64,000 nt of DNA from Aliiglaciecola sp. 3_MG-2023 (lineage in GTDB: Bacteria; Pseudomonadota; Gammaproteobacteria; Enterobacterales; Alteromonadaceae): NCBI RefSeq assembly GCF_030548205.1, contig NZ_JAUORV010000005.1, positions 186,001-250,000 of the forward strand, read 5' to 3'. This document shows, piece by piece, positions 35,644 through 44,706 of this stretch. The notes below the pieces were generated by a model, which saw nothing but the letters and a program-made list of their open reading frames with translations, was not told where the DNA came from and searched no databases. The stretch's first letter is position 1. The number at the start of each line of letters is the position of its first letter. The position numbers and the translations under genes were made by a program.

Positions 35644-38600
35644 ATGACACACAATTTTAAACTCAACGCAATATCAGCTGCTGTTATAGCTACTTGCTTT
35701 AATCTTCCGGTGTTAGCTCAAGAGCTAGAAGATGATGTAGAAAAAAAAGAACTCGAAAATGAAATAGAAATCATAGAAGTTACTGGATTTAAGGGGAGTA
35801 TTCAAAAAGCGTTGAACGCCAAGCGCTTTAGTGAAAACGTCAGTGACTCTATACATGCAGAGGATGTAGGAAAGTCAACAGACCAAAATATTGCTGATGC
35901 TTTGTCAAGAATTACCGGTGTAACCGTTCAAGAGGATTCCGGTGAAGGAACAAGGATTTCAGTGCGAGGTGCTGGTCCTTCTATGAACCAAATTTCGATT
36001 AATGGAGTAGCTCTCACCGGTGGTATAAGTGATCCCTCTGGCAATGGTAGCAACGACAACAGTATAGATTTAAGCTCCTTCTCAGCGGATATCCTTTCTT
36101 CCGTTGATGTAGTAAAAACAGCCGCAGCAGATCAAGACGAAGGCTCTTTAGGGGCTAACGTAAACTTGAAAACAGTTCGCCCTTTGAATTTAAACAAACC
36201 ACGTCGTTCATTTACTGTTGAAGGTCGTCATAACGAGTTTGCAGATGATCAAGACTTTCGGATCAATGCGAGTTTTTCTGACAAGTATTTTGATGATAAG
36301 TTTGGATTTATTATTACGGCTTCAAAAGACACTCAGAACACTCGTCAAGACAGAATAAATACTGGTTATGAGCAGGGGGCAATCCCCATTGCCGATTTAG
36401 CCGATGCCACTAATTTGCGCAAAGCGACAGATTTGGAATCTGGAATGCCTATACGTGTTTTGGGCTATCAGCGAGATGCAAATGGCGAACTATTACTCGA
36501 TGCTCAGGGGCAACGACAACTCAATCCTATTGAAAGTTTATTAGATTATGATCCTGCGACACAAAAATTGGTCGAAGGCGATTTATTCGTTTTGGCCAGA
36601 GACAGCGTAAATTTTAGTTTAAGTAATAATAAGCGAGAGAGATTTTCAGTCTCTAGCGGTTTTCAGTACCGTCCAACAGACACAACAGATATTCAGCTTG
36701 ACTTGACCTACAGTAAGCAACAGGTCTACACAGATTATCAAAGTTTGGTTATGAACATTTCACCCGATAATTTAATACACCCAGGAGATGATAATGTTGC
36801 GTTGAACGTTGTTGATTTAAATACAAATACGCTCCAACGCTCTACCAGTCGCTCGATTTCGGGGGGCTTTAATCGTACAACAGGGTTACGAGAAATAGAT
36901 ACAAAAGTAGCGACCCTTGATATCAATCATGAACTTACCAACGATTTATCAATGAGCTTTCTAGTAGGTTATTCAAAAACTACTGACGAAACCCCAGATG
37001 ATAATGAGGCAGATAGATGGTTATCAATTGGAACTGCTACATGGGGTACTGCGGGCAGAACTATTGTTGAAGCTCAACCTAGCGAACGTTTAGAACTTGT
37101 GGGTTACGACTGTACTCAGGGAAGCACGAGAGATTGTAATTACTTTACTGGAACTCAAAACGCTATCTTTGATGCTCTTGATGGTTCAACTAACTATGTT
37201 ACGAGCAGGTTTAACCCTTATGACCTAGAACACAATCATCTTGGAAATCTTAATTTCCGTAAGAATGAATTAGTTGATGAGAATAAATCTGTCTTTTTAG
37301 ATTTCGATTGGGTTTTGGATTTCGAACACGTAACTAAAGTTGAATTTGGTGTGAAGTGGGCGGATAGGTCACGCTCTGTAAGCATAAACAATACTAATGT
37401 AACAAATGGCGCTGAACTGATTGATGTTGATGATCCTTCCGCAAATTTTGAGGTCAGAGGATTAGGGACAATTCGTGTTGCTGATTTTGTTTCAGGAGAG
37501 GCTTTCCCATACAACAATTTCGCAGAAGATATTCAAGGCAATCGCAGTAATGCCTTTTTTGGTGGTTGGGCGCAATTAGATGCAGAAAAAGCCTTAGAGC
37601 TGGTGGGTGGTAAAGATGCCGGTGAGTTAGGGGTTCGACATTCTAGGGCCGGTACACGAGAGATTGCGACAGAGACTGTAGCCGCATATTTCAAAACTAA
37701 TTTTGAATTTATGGACGGAAAACTAACAGGTAATATCGGTGTTCGCTATGTTGAGGATAATACTGATGCAACAGGGTTAGGTGGTATAAATTATATTCGC
37801 TTCCCACAAATGCTTGACCCCTATGATTTGATTGTAAATAGAGGTTTGGCGAACATGGATAATCCTGCCTGCCCAGAGGCAGTTATTGCAGAAGGAAGTG
37901 ATACTCGTTATACCCCTGCTAATGATGATCAACTGCGTAATTGTTGGTCATACACTATTACCCACGCTTACAACTTTAATAATGCAGCGACGATTCCGTT
38001 TGAATCATCCACTGGTGAATTTGTTATTCCAGGAGCTGATGGTATTCCAGGGCCGGATGTAAACCGAATGCTGTTTGTCGATGCCTCAGGCAATATTATT
38101 ATGAGTAACGAATTGCCGTCACAGATATACGACCGCAGTGGTAATTTGGTGCCAACCAGTGCTTCAGATTGGGCTCGTTTTAATTCCAACGGATTAATAT
38201 GGCCATTCCTTGACAGAAGCACAGCGTTTACTGGTCCTAATGGAGATGGACAAGAAGTGCAACAAAGAGAGGCTGCGGTATCTGACAAAGCGAAAAACAA
38301 ACAATGGTTACCTAGTCTTAATCTAAATTACGCTTTGAATGAAGACACGATTGTTCGTTTTGCGTTAACAAAAACAATGACACGTCCCAATTTTGATTCA
38401 TTAAATCCAGCTAATACTATTCGCGAAAGTCAATTTAACGCGAGTAATGGTAGAGCCGGAAATACCGGTTTGAAAAATTTAACGTCTAAAAACGTAGACT
38501 TTTCCTATGAGTGGTATTTCGACGAATCTGGTTTGTTATCAGCCGCTCTATTTTATAAAGATATGAGTAACTTTGAAGAGAATATTGTGACTCCTTTCCA

Positions 38601-39342
38601 TTATAAGGACGTGCGAGATCAAATACCGCTGGAAAATGCCAATTTGTTGTTAGATTTCGATGCTAATCGCACACCTGGAGATGCGGATAAATGTCACCCT
38701 CATCGTTTACCTGCTGGCTTTTTCAATCAATGGACGATTGAATGTGATGTGGCCAATATTAATTTTGTTAAGAATGGTAAAGGTGCCACCATAAAAGGTA
38801 TTGAAATTGGTTACACACAGAACTACAACGAGCTACCTGGTTTACTTTCTGGATTAGGAGTTAGTGCAAACTATACCTATCAAGATTCAGAACGTGATGT
38901 TGAATTAATCGGCACAACTGGTCGAACTTTGCGTCCACTCCCTCAGCCATTTACGCCCAAACACTCAGCTAATTTTACTTTATTTTGGGAAAAAGACGGA
39001 ACGCAAATGCGTTTAGCACATCGTTACAATGGTGTCCAAGCAGTCTCGCAAAGTGGTTTTGGTGCAGTATGGCAAGATGCAACTAATCGTCTGGATTTTA
39101 GTGCTAGCTATAGAATTAATAAGAACTTTTCTCTGACCTTCAACGCATTAAATTTAACTGATGACACAATACGCAATTTCTTTACTGCAAGCGGCACAAC
39201 CGATGTGACTAACGCGAATTCTCAAGAAGTCGTATTGGACGAAGGAAATGTTCTTGATAACAGCGATGTTACGCGTGACAGAACAGTGGCGGCATTTAAA
39301 ACAGGGCGGCAGTTCCGCTTCGGTTTGCGCGGTACTTTTTAG
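35644..39342 (+). CDS. TonB-dependent receptor for galactan oligosaccharides
   Basis: An outer-membrane importer of 1232 residues. The ATG at 35644 is preceded by GGAGAG and begins a signal peptide ending in FNLPVLAQ; upstream in-frame codons lack a ribosome site. A TonB-box-like segment IEIIEVTGF follows, then the plug domain (DALSRITGVTVQEDSGEGTRISVRG, MNQISINGVALTGG) and a long barrel, closing with the typical AFKTGRQFRFGLRGTF. Large receptors of this group import algal oligosaccharides in Alteromonadales. It lies between the cycloisomerase gene and a surface-lipoprotein gene 77 bases downstream, the usual arrangement of a receptor and its glycan-binding partner. Confidence 0.93.
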   Translation: MTHNFKLNAISAAVIATCFNLPVLAQELEDDVEKKELENEIEIIEVTGFKGSIQKALNAKRFSENVSDSIHAEDVGKSTDQNIADALSRITGVTVQEDSGEGTRISVRGAGPSMNQISINGVALTGGISDPSGNGSNDNSIDLSSFSADILSSVDVVKTAAADQDEGSLGANVNLKTVRPLNLNKPRRSFTVEGRHNEFADDQDFRINASFSDKYFDDKFGFIITASKDTQNTRQDRINTGYEQGAIPIADLADATNLRKATDLESGMPIRVLGYQRDANGELLLDAQGQRQLNPIESLLDYDPATQKLVEGDLFVLARDSVNFSLSNNKRERFSVSSGFQYRPTDTTDIQLDLTYSKQQVYTDYQSLVMNISPDNLIHPGDDNVALNVVDLNTNTLQRSTSRSISGGFNRTTGLREIDTKVATLDINHELTNDLSMSFLVGYSKTTDETPDDNEADRWLSIGTATWGTAGRTIVEAQPSERLELVGYDCTQGSTRDCNYFTGTQNAIFDALDGSTNYVTSRFNPYDLEHNHLGNLNFRKNELVDENKSVFLDFDWVLDFEHVTKVEFGVKWADRSRSVSINNTNVTNGAELIDVDDPSANFEVRGLGTIRVADFVSGEAFPYNNFAEDIQGNRSNAFFGGWAQLDAEKALELVGGKDAGELGVRHSRAGTREIATETVAAYFKTNFEFMDGKLTGNIGVRYVEDNTDATGLGGINYIRFPQMLDPYDLIVNRGLANMDNPACPEAVIAEGSDTRYTPANDDQLRNCWSYTITHAYNFNNAATIPFESSTGEFVIPGADGIPGPDVNRMLFVDASGNIIMSNELPSQIYDRSGNLVPTSASDWARFNSNGLIWPFLDRSTAFTGPNGDGQEVQQREAAVSDKAKNKQWLPSLNLNYALNEDTIVRFALTKTMTRPNFDSLNPANTIRESQFNASNGRAGNTGLKNLTSKNVDFSYEWYFDESGLLSAALFYKDMSNFEENIVTPFHYKDVRDQIPLENANLLLDFDANRTPGDADKCHPHRLPAGFFNQWTIECDVANINFVKNGKGATIKGIEIGYTQNYNELPGLLSGLGVSANYTYQDSERDVELIGTTGRTLRPLPQPFTPKHSANFTLFWEKDGTQMRLAHRYNGVQAVSQSGFGAVWQDATNRLDFSASYRINKNFSLTFNALNLTDDTIRNFFTASGTTDVTNANSQEVVLDEGNVLDNSDVTRDRTVAAFKTGRQFRFGLRGTF

Positions 39343-39419
39343 TTAATTAGATGAACAATTATTTTAGGGCGCTGAGCTCAAAGCTTCAGCCCAAAACAAC
39401 AAAATTTTGGAGAAGTAAG

Positions 39420-41183
39420 ATGAAAGAACACTTACTAAAAAATACGCTCATTACCGTTTCTATTGCCGGATTTCTGACAGGGTGTGGAGGTACCGAAGAA
39501 GGATATGACTCGGGTTTTAAAGCGCAAGATCCTGTGGTGATTTCTATGCCTGAAATCTCAGCTAGTTTAACTGAAGAAACTGGTATCCAAGAAATAGATT
39601 TGTTAGAGGGAGCGACGGCGGGCGGTGAACCTTTAAACGGCAATATCAATATTTCTGATTTAAACTTTTCCGTAGATCAAAATTATCTCACACCTGATGT
39701 TCCGTCGGGAGGGGTTGCCAATCAACGAGTTTCTCCTTTTACAGAAAAAAATGGCAAATTAATCGTCGATACCGATATGTTCTCTGATTTCTTAAGTACC
39801 TGTGATGATACAGATAGACGAGGTGGACCTAGAGTAGATGGTTCACCAACACCTGATGGCTTTTTAGATTCCCCTCCAGTGGTTACATATACTATTGATT
39901 TTGCAGTTGATAATGGTTTTAAACTACAACCGGGCGAGTCACTACCCAGACGCACATTAACGTTAGACGTGAATGCGGTATTTGATGGGGTTGAAGGCAT
40001 AACTGCGCAACCCGCTAGAATTTTGCTTGGTCAAGAGTTTAAGTTATTTGCAACTGTGTTGCCTGAAAAAGCCTGTGCGCCTGAAGTTGGATTTGAAGTT
40101 GCGGATACCGATATTGCCACTATTGATGCTCAAGGTAACGTAACCACAAAAGATGTCGGCCAAACCACAATTACAGTTACAAGCTTGGATGATCCTAGTA
40201 AAGCGATCACGGTTGACTTGGAAGTTTATTCAGAATTTATTGTCGCGATCACTAACAAAGATACTGATGAAAATGGTCTAGAAACCGACATGAAAGAAAT
40301 TCCTGCCTGTGTTTCTGCTGGTTTCGATGTTTCTCCAACACCAGCCGCTGGTGAATCACTCTCTGGTAACTACGCCTATACCTGGGAGTCAAGTAATAAC
40401 AATGATTTCCCTCTTATTGAAAATATTAGTTATGGTGAAAAGGGCTCAGGTCGATTTTCTACCGGTGATGAAACTAACGTTGGAGACTCTTTCACTGCAA
40501 CAGTAGGTTTAGCATCTGGTGATACTGGTACTACGGCTTTGGCTAATGTAGAAGCGAAATTAGTAACCGCTACTATTGTAAAAAATGAAATGTGTGAACC
40601 GGGTATCTCAGCCCATCCCGCTGGATTTAACTCTGATTTCTTATTGGATTTCTCTGGTGCTAAGTGGGTTGTAGCTAGCGGTGGCGCGTCTGGGGGAGCG
40701 GTTGCGCAGTCCGATATCGCGTTGTCTGGAAACTCTGTTGAAATCACATCGTCAACGGAAGATTTCACTGGCATCTTGCAAGGTGTTTTCAATAAGCAGC
40801 GTAACTGGGCTAGCGCAACTTATGGTTTAGGAACAACATCCATTGGGAACACATACAGATTTGCAGTTTGGGTGAAGTTGCAGGTTGTTCCCGATACTGA
40901 AATACGTGTTGACCACACTTTGTTACCTTGGACCTATGAAGGCGGCCCGTCAGGCCCCGGGTATAATTTAAGAAGACCTGGTGCTGGCATTATGTCGGCC
41001 ACACTTAAGCCAACAACGGAGTGGCAACTATTAGAATTTACTGATGCCAATGGCAACAGAGAATGGACTGTGCCTGCTATATGGAATGTTGTTACTGATG
41101 TATTTGTTACTTGGGATGTTTATGGATTACCAGCTGGTGAGACTATTCTACTTGACGAATATTCAGTGATTAAAGTCAATTAA
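39420..41183 (+). CDS. Lipoprotein with Ig-like (BIG2) and CBM-like domains, candidate surface glycan-binding protein
   Basis: A 587-residue protein. The ATG at 39420 has GGAGA upstream and gives a lipoprotein signal (ITVSIAGFLTGCGG); an in-frame start at 39351 would put 23 residues before it. The middle region contains a bacterial Ig-like BIG2 domain (about 195-285: EGITAQPARILLGQEFKL... VTTKDVGQTTITVTSLDD). The last 180 residues look like a CBM4/9-type or CBM22-type beta-sandwich (SGNSVEITSSTEDFTGI...NTYRFAVWVKL...WQLLEFTD). No catalytic motif was seen. Its position straight after the TonB receptor supports a carbohydrate-capture role at the cell surface. Confidence 0.65.
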   Translation: MKEHLLKNTLITVSIAGFLTGCGGTEEGYDSGFKAQDPVVISMPEISASLTEETGIQEIDLLEGATAGGEPLNGNINISDLNFSVDQNYLTPDVPSGGVANQRVSPFTEKNGKLIVDTDMFSDFLSTCDDTDRRGGPRVDGSPTPDGFLDSPPVVTYTIDFAVDNGFKLQPGESLPRRTLTLDVNAVFDGVEGITAQPARILLGQEFKLFATVLPEKACAPEVGFEVADTDIATIDAQGNVTTKDVGQTTITVTSLDDPSKAITVDLEVYSEFIVAITNKDTDENGLETDMKEIPACVSAGFDVSPTPAAGESLSGNYAYTWESSNNNDFPLIENISYGEKGSGRFSTGDETNVGDSFTATVGLASGDTGTTALANVEAKLVTATIVKNEMCEPGISAHPAGFNSDFLLDFSGAKWVVASGGASGGAVAQSDIALSGNSVEITSSTEDFTGILQGVFNKQRNWASATYGLGTTSIGNTYRFAVWVKLQVVPDTEIRVDHTLLPWTYEGGPSGPGYNLRRPGAGIMSATLKPTTEWQLLEFTDANGNREWTVPAIWNVVTDVFVTWDVYGLPAGETILLDEYSVIKVN

Positions 41184-41206
41184 AATTTGTTGTTATGGGT
41201 GCAAAT

Positions 41207-41238
41207 AAGACCACTTGATTGTGAGTGGTCTTTTCCTT
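41207..41238 (+). terminator. Rho-independent terminator after the lipoprotein gene
   Basis: AAGACCACT (41207-41215), loop TGATTGTG, AGTGGTCTT (41224-41232) and a T-rich tail (TTTCCTT). It closes the receptor-lipoprotein unit. Confidence 0.85.
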
Positions 41239-41280
41239 CAATTTAGTTGCTAAGTATAGGTGACTAAGGCAAGGAAATAT

Positions 41281-41442
41281 ATGCACTATCATCTACAAGC
41301 GTTCATCAAGAACTTGTCGCCAAGTAACTTCCGAGAAGATGTTTCCCTTAGTCTGCGAGAATTAGGGTTTCAAAAAGTTGTAAATGTTTACGCAATTCAA
41401 TATGAAAAAAGAAAAATTTTTTGTTTTGGGGAAGTGTACTAG
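41281..41442 (+). CDS. Possible small protein of 53 residues, unrecognised
   Basis: An ATG at 41281 has AAGGA 6 bases upstream and opens a 53-codon frame (MHYHLQAFIKNLSPSNFRED, rich in basic and aromatic residues) that ends 34 bases before the second FG-GAP lipoprotein gene. A GTG at 41260 in the same frame could add seven residues. It lies directly after a terminator. No family was recognised, and it may be a leader or chance open frame. Confidence 0.25.
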   Translation: MHYHLQAFIKNLSPSNFREDVSLSLRELGFQKVVNVYAIQYEKRKIFCFGEVY

Positions 41443-41476
41443 CGAAACCTCATACCGTTAACAAAATGGATTAAGT

Positions 41477-43354
41477 ATGAAATTAGTTGTTTTACTATCG
41501 TTAATTATTTCAGTAATAACCTTTGGCTTGGTTGGATGTAGTTTAACTGAGTTGCAAAGATCACAAGAGGTGGTCAATTCTCACCAGTTGTTTGCTCAGG
41601 ATGACACTTTTCTAAGTAATCAGAAAAACCTCAGAAAGTGGGATGCACCAACCATTGCTGATTTAGATCAAGACGGATATCCTGATTTGCTCCTAAACGA
41701 TCATGGATTTAGTGTCAAAATTATTTGGAATAATCAGGGAGAGTTTGACGAGCCTTTCGATTTAATTATGGGGGATATGCATGGTATATCAGTGGCTGAC
41801 TTTAATACTGACGGAAAATTAGAAGTTATTTTGGCTAGAGGAGGTGGGTCAGGTTCAAATGCGCGTAATTCAGTCATCTTTCAAATCGACAAACAGCGCA
41901 ACATTGTCCAGCTTGCTGATTTTGATGAACCATTGGCAATGATGCGTGGTAGAACCGTTAAGTTTGTTGATCTCGATAAAGATGGCGATTCTGATTTAAT
42001 TAACTTCGCTTTCCCATCACAAGAAAAGCAAGGTGCAAGTGAAAACTATCTATATGAAAATGATCAAGGTAAAACGCTTCTCTTAAAAAATACCTTACCA
42101 GCCTCTATTCAAAATGGCCAAAAACTATTGTTGACCGATACCAACAACGACGGCTATGTAGATATTTTTATGTATGGTCAGGGTTCAGCAAAGTTATATC
42201 GAGGCGGACCCAATTTCATGTTTGAGTTTGCCAGTGAACAAATATTGCCCCCTAATATTCGTGATGTCACTGGGGCAGTAGAAATAGACTTTGATAATGA
42301 TGGAGATTTCGATTTATTCCTAACTCGAGGCAAGGAATTTGAAGCTGGTCAAACGTTTTATAATGAGCCCACAAAAACCTTCGGATTTTATACCAAAAGA
42401 GGAAAGTTTGACTTTTTGCTTGAAGGTGTTGGCGATATTCTTTCACTAGAAAATATCCAGTCACAATGGCCCAACAAAAATATCTATATTGGTGAATCTG
42501 GCTACGATTATGTGTTTCCAGGAGAAACACATTCAGGTCGTGATATTCGGTTAGTGAATAGCGACGCGTTAGGATTTCCACAAACGCGCGATAAAAAAGG
42601 CACATACATTGGTTACGTCGGTAATCAAAATTGGCGCATTGCGGGTGATATCTTCTCACCCTTCACAGGAATTGTGCACGGTGTTGAATCTCAACCTATT
42701 GCTCCTCCTGACAATGGATTAACCAATCTTTTGCTGATTAATAATAAGGGAGCTTTCACTGATGGTACTAAAAACGCCAACCTAATGTTGCTCGAACATA
42801 GTATGGGAGTAGCCGTGGGTGATTTAAACAATGATGGCTATGAAGATTTAGTGGTTGTTAAACGAGGCGACTTAGTAAATCAAAATTCTGCCATATTGTA
42901 TTTCAATATGGGCGATGGGCGCTTCGAGGAAGTAACTGACCATGGAGTTGTGACCACAGAGTTAGGTGCTATCGGAATGGCCGTCGATATTTTTGATTAT
43001 AATCGTGATGGTCAACGAGATATTTTGATTGGAAATGAAAGAGGAAAATGGCATTTATTTGAAAATCAATCGAAGCAAACCTCTTTTGTCACAATTCAAG
43101 TTGGAAAATCGCCTGCTAATCAGGCCAGTCCATTAGGTGCTCGGATTCAACTAAATTCATGTAATGGAACTCAATTGAAAACAGTCGGCTCTACAGGAGC
43201 TGCATATTCGTTAAATTACGTCACCAATATACAATTTGGGCTGGGCGACTGCGCCGATGAAGGCGCAGTAAAGGTGCTTTGGAGTAATGGAGAACAGCAA
43301 TCAATCAAGCTAAGAGATGAATCACTGTATAAGGTAGGGAACTTTGTCAATTGA
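41477..43354 (+). CDS. FG-GAP/VCBS repeat lipoprotein with UnbV (ASPIC) domain, paralogue
   Basis: A 625-residue lipoprotein (MKLVVLLSLIISVITFGLVGC). It shares the whole layout of the protein at 32,202: RKWDAPTIADLDQDGYPDLL near the start, MHGISVADFNTDGKLEV, RGRTVKFVDLDKDGDSDL, EIDFDNDGDFDLFLTRGK, DLNNDGYEDLV and FDYNRDGQRDIL as calcium-binding FG-GAP loops. A C-terminal UnbV domain follows (QVGKSPANQASPLGAR... GLGDCADEGAVKVLWSNGE). Its 3' end lies 9 bases from the convergent kappa-carrageenase gene. A role in presenting or binding carrageenan at the surface is plausible but unproven. Confidence 0.8.
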   Translation: MKLVVLLSLIISVITFGLVGCSLTELQRSQEVVNSHQLFAQDDTFLSNQKNLRKWDAPTIADLDQDGYPDLLLNDHGFSVKIIWNNQGEFDEPFDLIMGDMHGISVADFNTDGKLEVILARGGGSGSNARNSVIFQIDKQRNIVQLADFDEPLAMMRGRTVKFVDLDKDGDSDLINFAFPSQEKQGASENYLYENDQGKTLLLKNTLPASIQNGQKLLLTDTNNDGYVDIFMYGQGSAKLYRGGPNFMFEFASEQILPPNIRDVTGAVEIDFDNDGDFDLFLTRGKEFEAGQTFYNEPTKTFGFYTKRGKFDFLLEGVGDILSLENIQSQWPNKNIYIGESGYDYVFPGETHSGRDIRLVNSDALGFPQTRDKKGTYIGYVGNQNWRIAGDIFSPFTGIVHGVESQPIAPPDNGLTNLLLINNKGAFTDGTKNANLMLLEHSMGVAVGDLNNDGYEDLVVVKRGDLVNQNSAILYFNMGDGRFEEVTDHGVVTTELGAIGMAVDIFDYNRDGQRDILIGNERGKWHLFENQSKQTSFVTIQVGKSPANQASPLGARIQLNSCNGTQLKTVGSTGAAYSLNYVTNIQFGLGDCADEGAVKVLWSNGEQQSIKLRDESLYKVGNFVN

Positions 43355-43363
43355 TTTCTTAAT

Positions 43364-44338
43364 TTAGCCTTTGATCCACGTACGAACGTAATCTACGGTC
43401 ATAGTAGGTGGATCTTGGTTAAACTCCTCGCCGTCGAAGTCTTGAATATGTTGAGTCGGATCTAAGGGGACAAATCCATTACATTTGAATTCAGTAAAGG
43501 GCTTTCTTAGCCCTAACGATAATGCAACTTGCATAGGACGTTGCTTCCAAAACATGTTTTTTGATCTACCAACTTCAATATTGTCTACGTACCAAATTAT
43601 CAACTCTGTGGTCACTTTTGCGCCGTATACATGGTAGGTTTTCCCTGGATCTTGCTGCAAAACATGCACATTCTCTTGCTCATGATATTTACCTGGACGG
43701 CGCCATTCTCGACCGGAAGGATTGGCTTTTGCGTTCTCTTTAGTTATTGCAGCATGTAGATTGTGATCGGTAATTTTTTCATTACCTGGAGTGAACGATT
43801 GGCGTTGCTGCATTTCAACAACATCTATTTCACTGTAACGCACGCTACCCGCTTCAAGTACAGAGTCATCAAAATTACTATACATCCAAAATGCAGGCGA
43901 AAACCCAGGAAATGTTGATACACCTTTTATGCGTGCTTCATAGTAGCCTAAAATTCCAGATGCTTTTGACTGCAGCATGGCAGATTTAAAATATAAAGTA
44001 CTGTTCGCTATGGTTTTACCTTGCGAGCATGCATTACTAATGGTTCTTTTATGTTTATCATAAACCATTTTAATTTTTAACGAGCCTTGGCTTAATTCGG
44101 CATTTTCAGGGTTGTTCCAGGTCCATGTTTGCACATGCTTAGGATCTTCGATCCATTTTGTGTAGTCTAGTTTGTTGTTATTGAACTCGTCTGATCGCAG
44201 TTCATCAAGTATCCACTTTTCATCTTCAGTCGCATTCAACGGTCTAAATTCGTCGGCTTTAGCCAAGTTAGCAGACAAAGCACAGGGTAATAATGCGACG
44301 AAAATGCCAGTTCGTATTTTATAAATTACGTTGACCAT
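43364..44338 (-). CDS. cgkA: Kappa-carrageenase (GH16)
   Basis: Endo-hydrolase of beta-1,4 linkages in kappa-carrageenan, secreted. The second ATG (44338) has TGGAG 6 bases upstream and gives a signal peptide ending ...SANLAKA; the first ATG at 44350 overlaps that ribosome site. The 324-residue protein closely resembles Pseudoalteromonas CgkA: WILDELRSDEFN, GYYEARIKGVSTFPGFSPAFWMYS, YSEIDVVEMQQ with nucleophile Glu170, Asp172 and acid/base Glu175, DHNLH, and the end VDYVRTWIKG. It stops at the end of the catalytic domain, whereas CgkA continues with a C-terminal extension. It is divergent from a sulfatase gene with operator site E between them. This gene is the main evidence for the substrate of the locus. 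Confidence 0.92.
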   Translation of the reverse strand: MVNVIYKIRTGIFVALLPCALSANLAKADEFRPLNATEDEKWILDELRSDEFNNNKLDYTKWIEDPKHVQTWTWNNPENAELSQGSLKIKMVYDKHKRTISNACSQGKTIANSTLYFKSAMLQSKASGILGYYEARIKGVSTFPGFSPAFWMYSNFDDSVLEAGSVRYSEIDVVEMQQRQSFTPGNEKITDHNLHAAITKENAKANPSGREWRRPGKYHEQENVHVLQQDPGKTYHVYGAKVTTELIIWYVDNIEVGRSKNMFWKQRPMQVALSLGLRKPFTEFKCNGFVPLDPTQHIQDFDGEEFNQDPPTMTVDYVRTWIKG

Positions 44339-44706
44339 AAATGGCTCCATTAATTAACACCAACATCGATTGCTGCTGGTAAGGGTTGTTCTCGTTTTTC
44401 ACTACCAATTAGTAACATGCGGCGTTTATTACACTTAGCTGAATTTAGGTAGATTTAAATTTATTATTATGTTGCCATATTGTAAATCAAAACATCATAT
44501 GTTTAAATACATAATATTAAAGGTTTGTGGGTATTTATTCGGCCTTTTAGTTTCATTCGTAGAGATTGTGAGTAAAGGGAATAGCCTCTAGATAGCGCGT
44601 GCAGACCAGCCCTTTTATATCTGCAAGCAACAGTAGTTAAGCAGACCAAAATAAACGAACGTTTGATAGCGCATTATATTTTGGGAACAGGAAAAGGTTA
44701 TAAACT
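44339..44706. promoter_or_regulatory. 368-base divergent promoter region with operator site E
   Basis: The region separates the kappa-carrageenase gene (minus) from a sulfatase gene (plus). AAACAT (44490-44495) and ATGTTT (44499-44504) form a perfect palindrome spaced by CAT, identical over all 15 bases to the core of site D. It is about 150 bases from the carrageenase start and 200 bases from the sulfatase start. The rest is AT-rich leader sequence with nothing else recognised. Confidence 0.68.
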
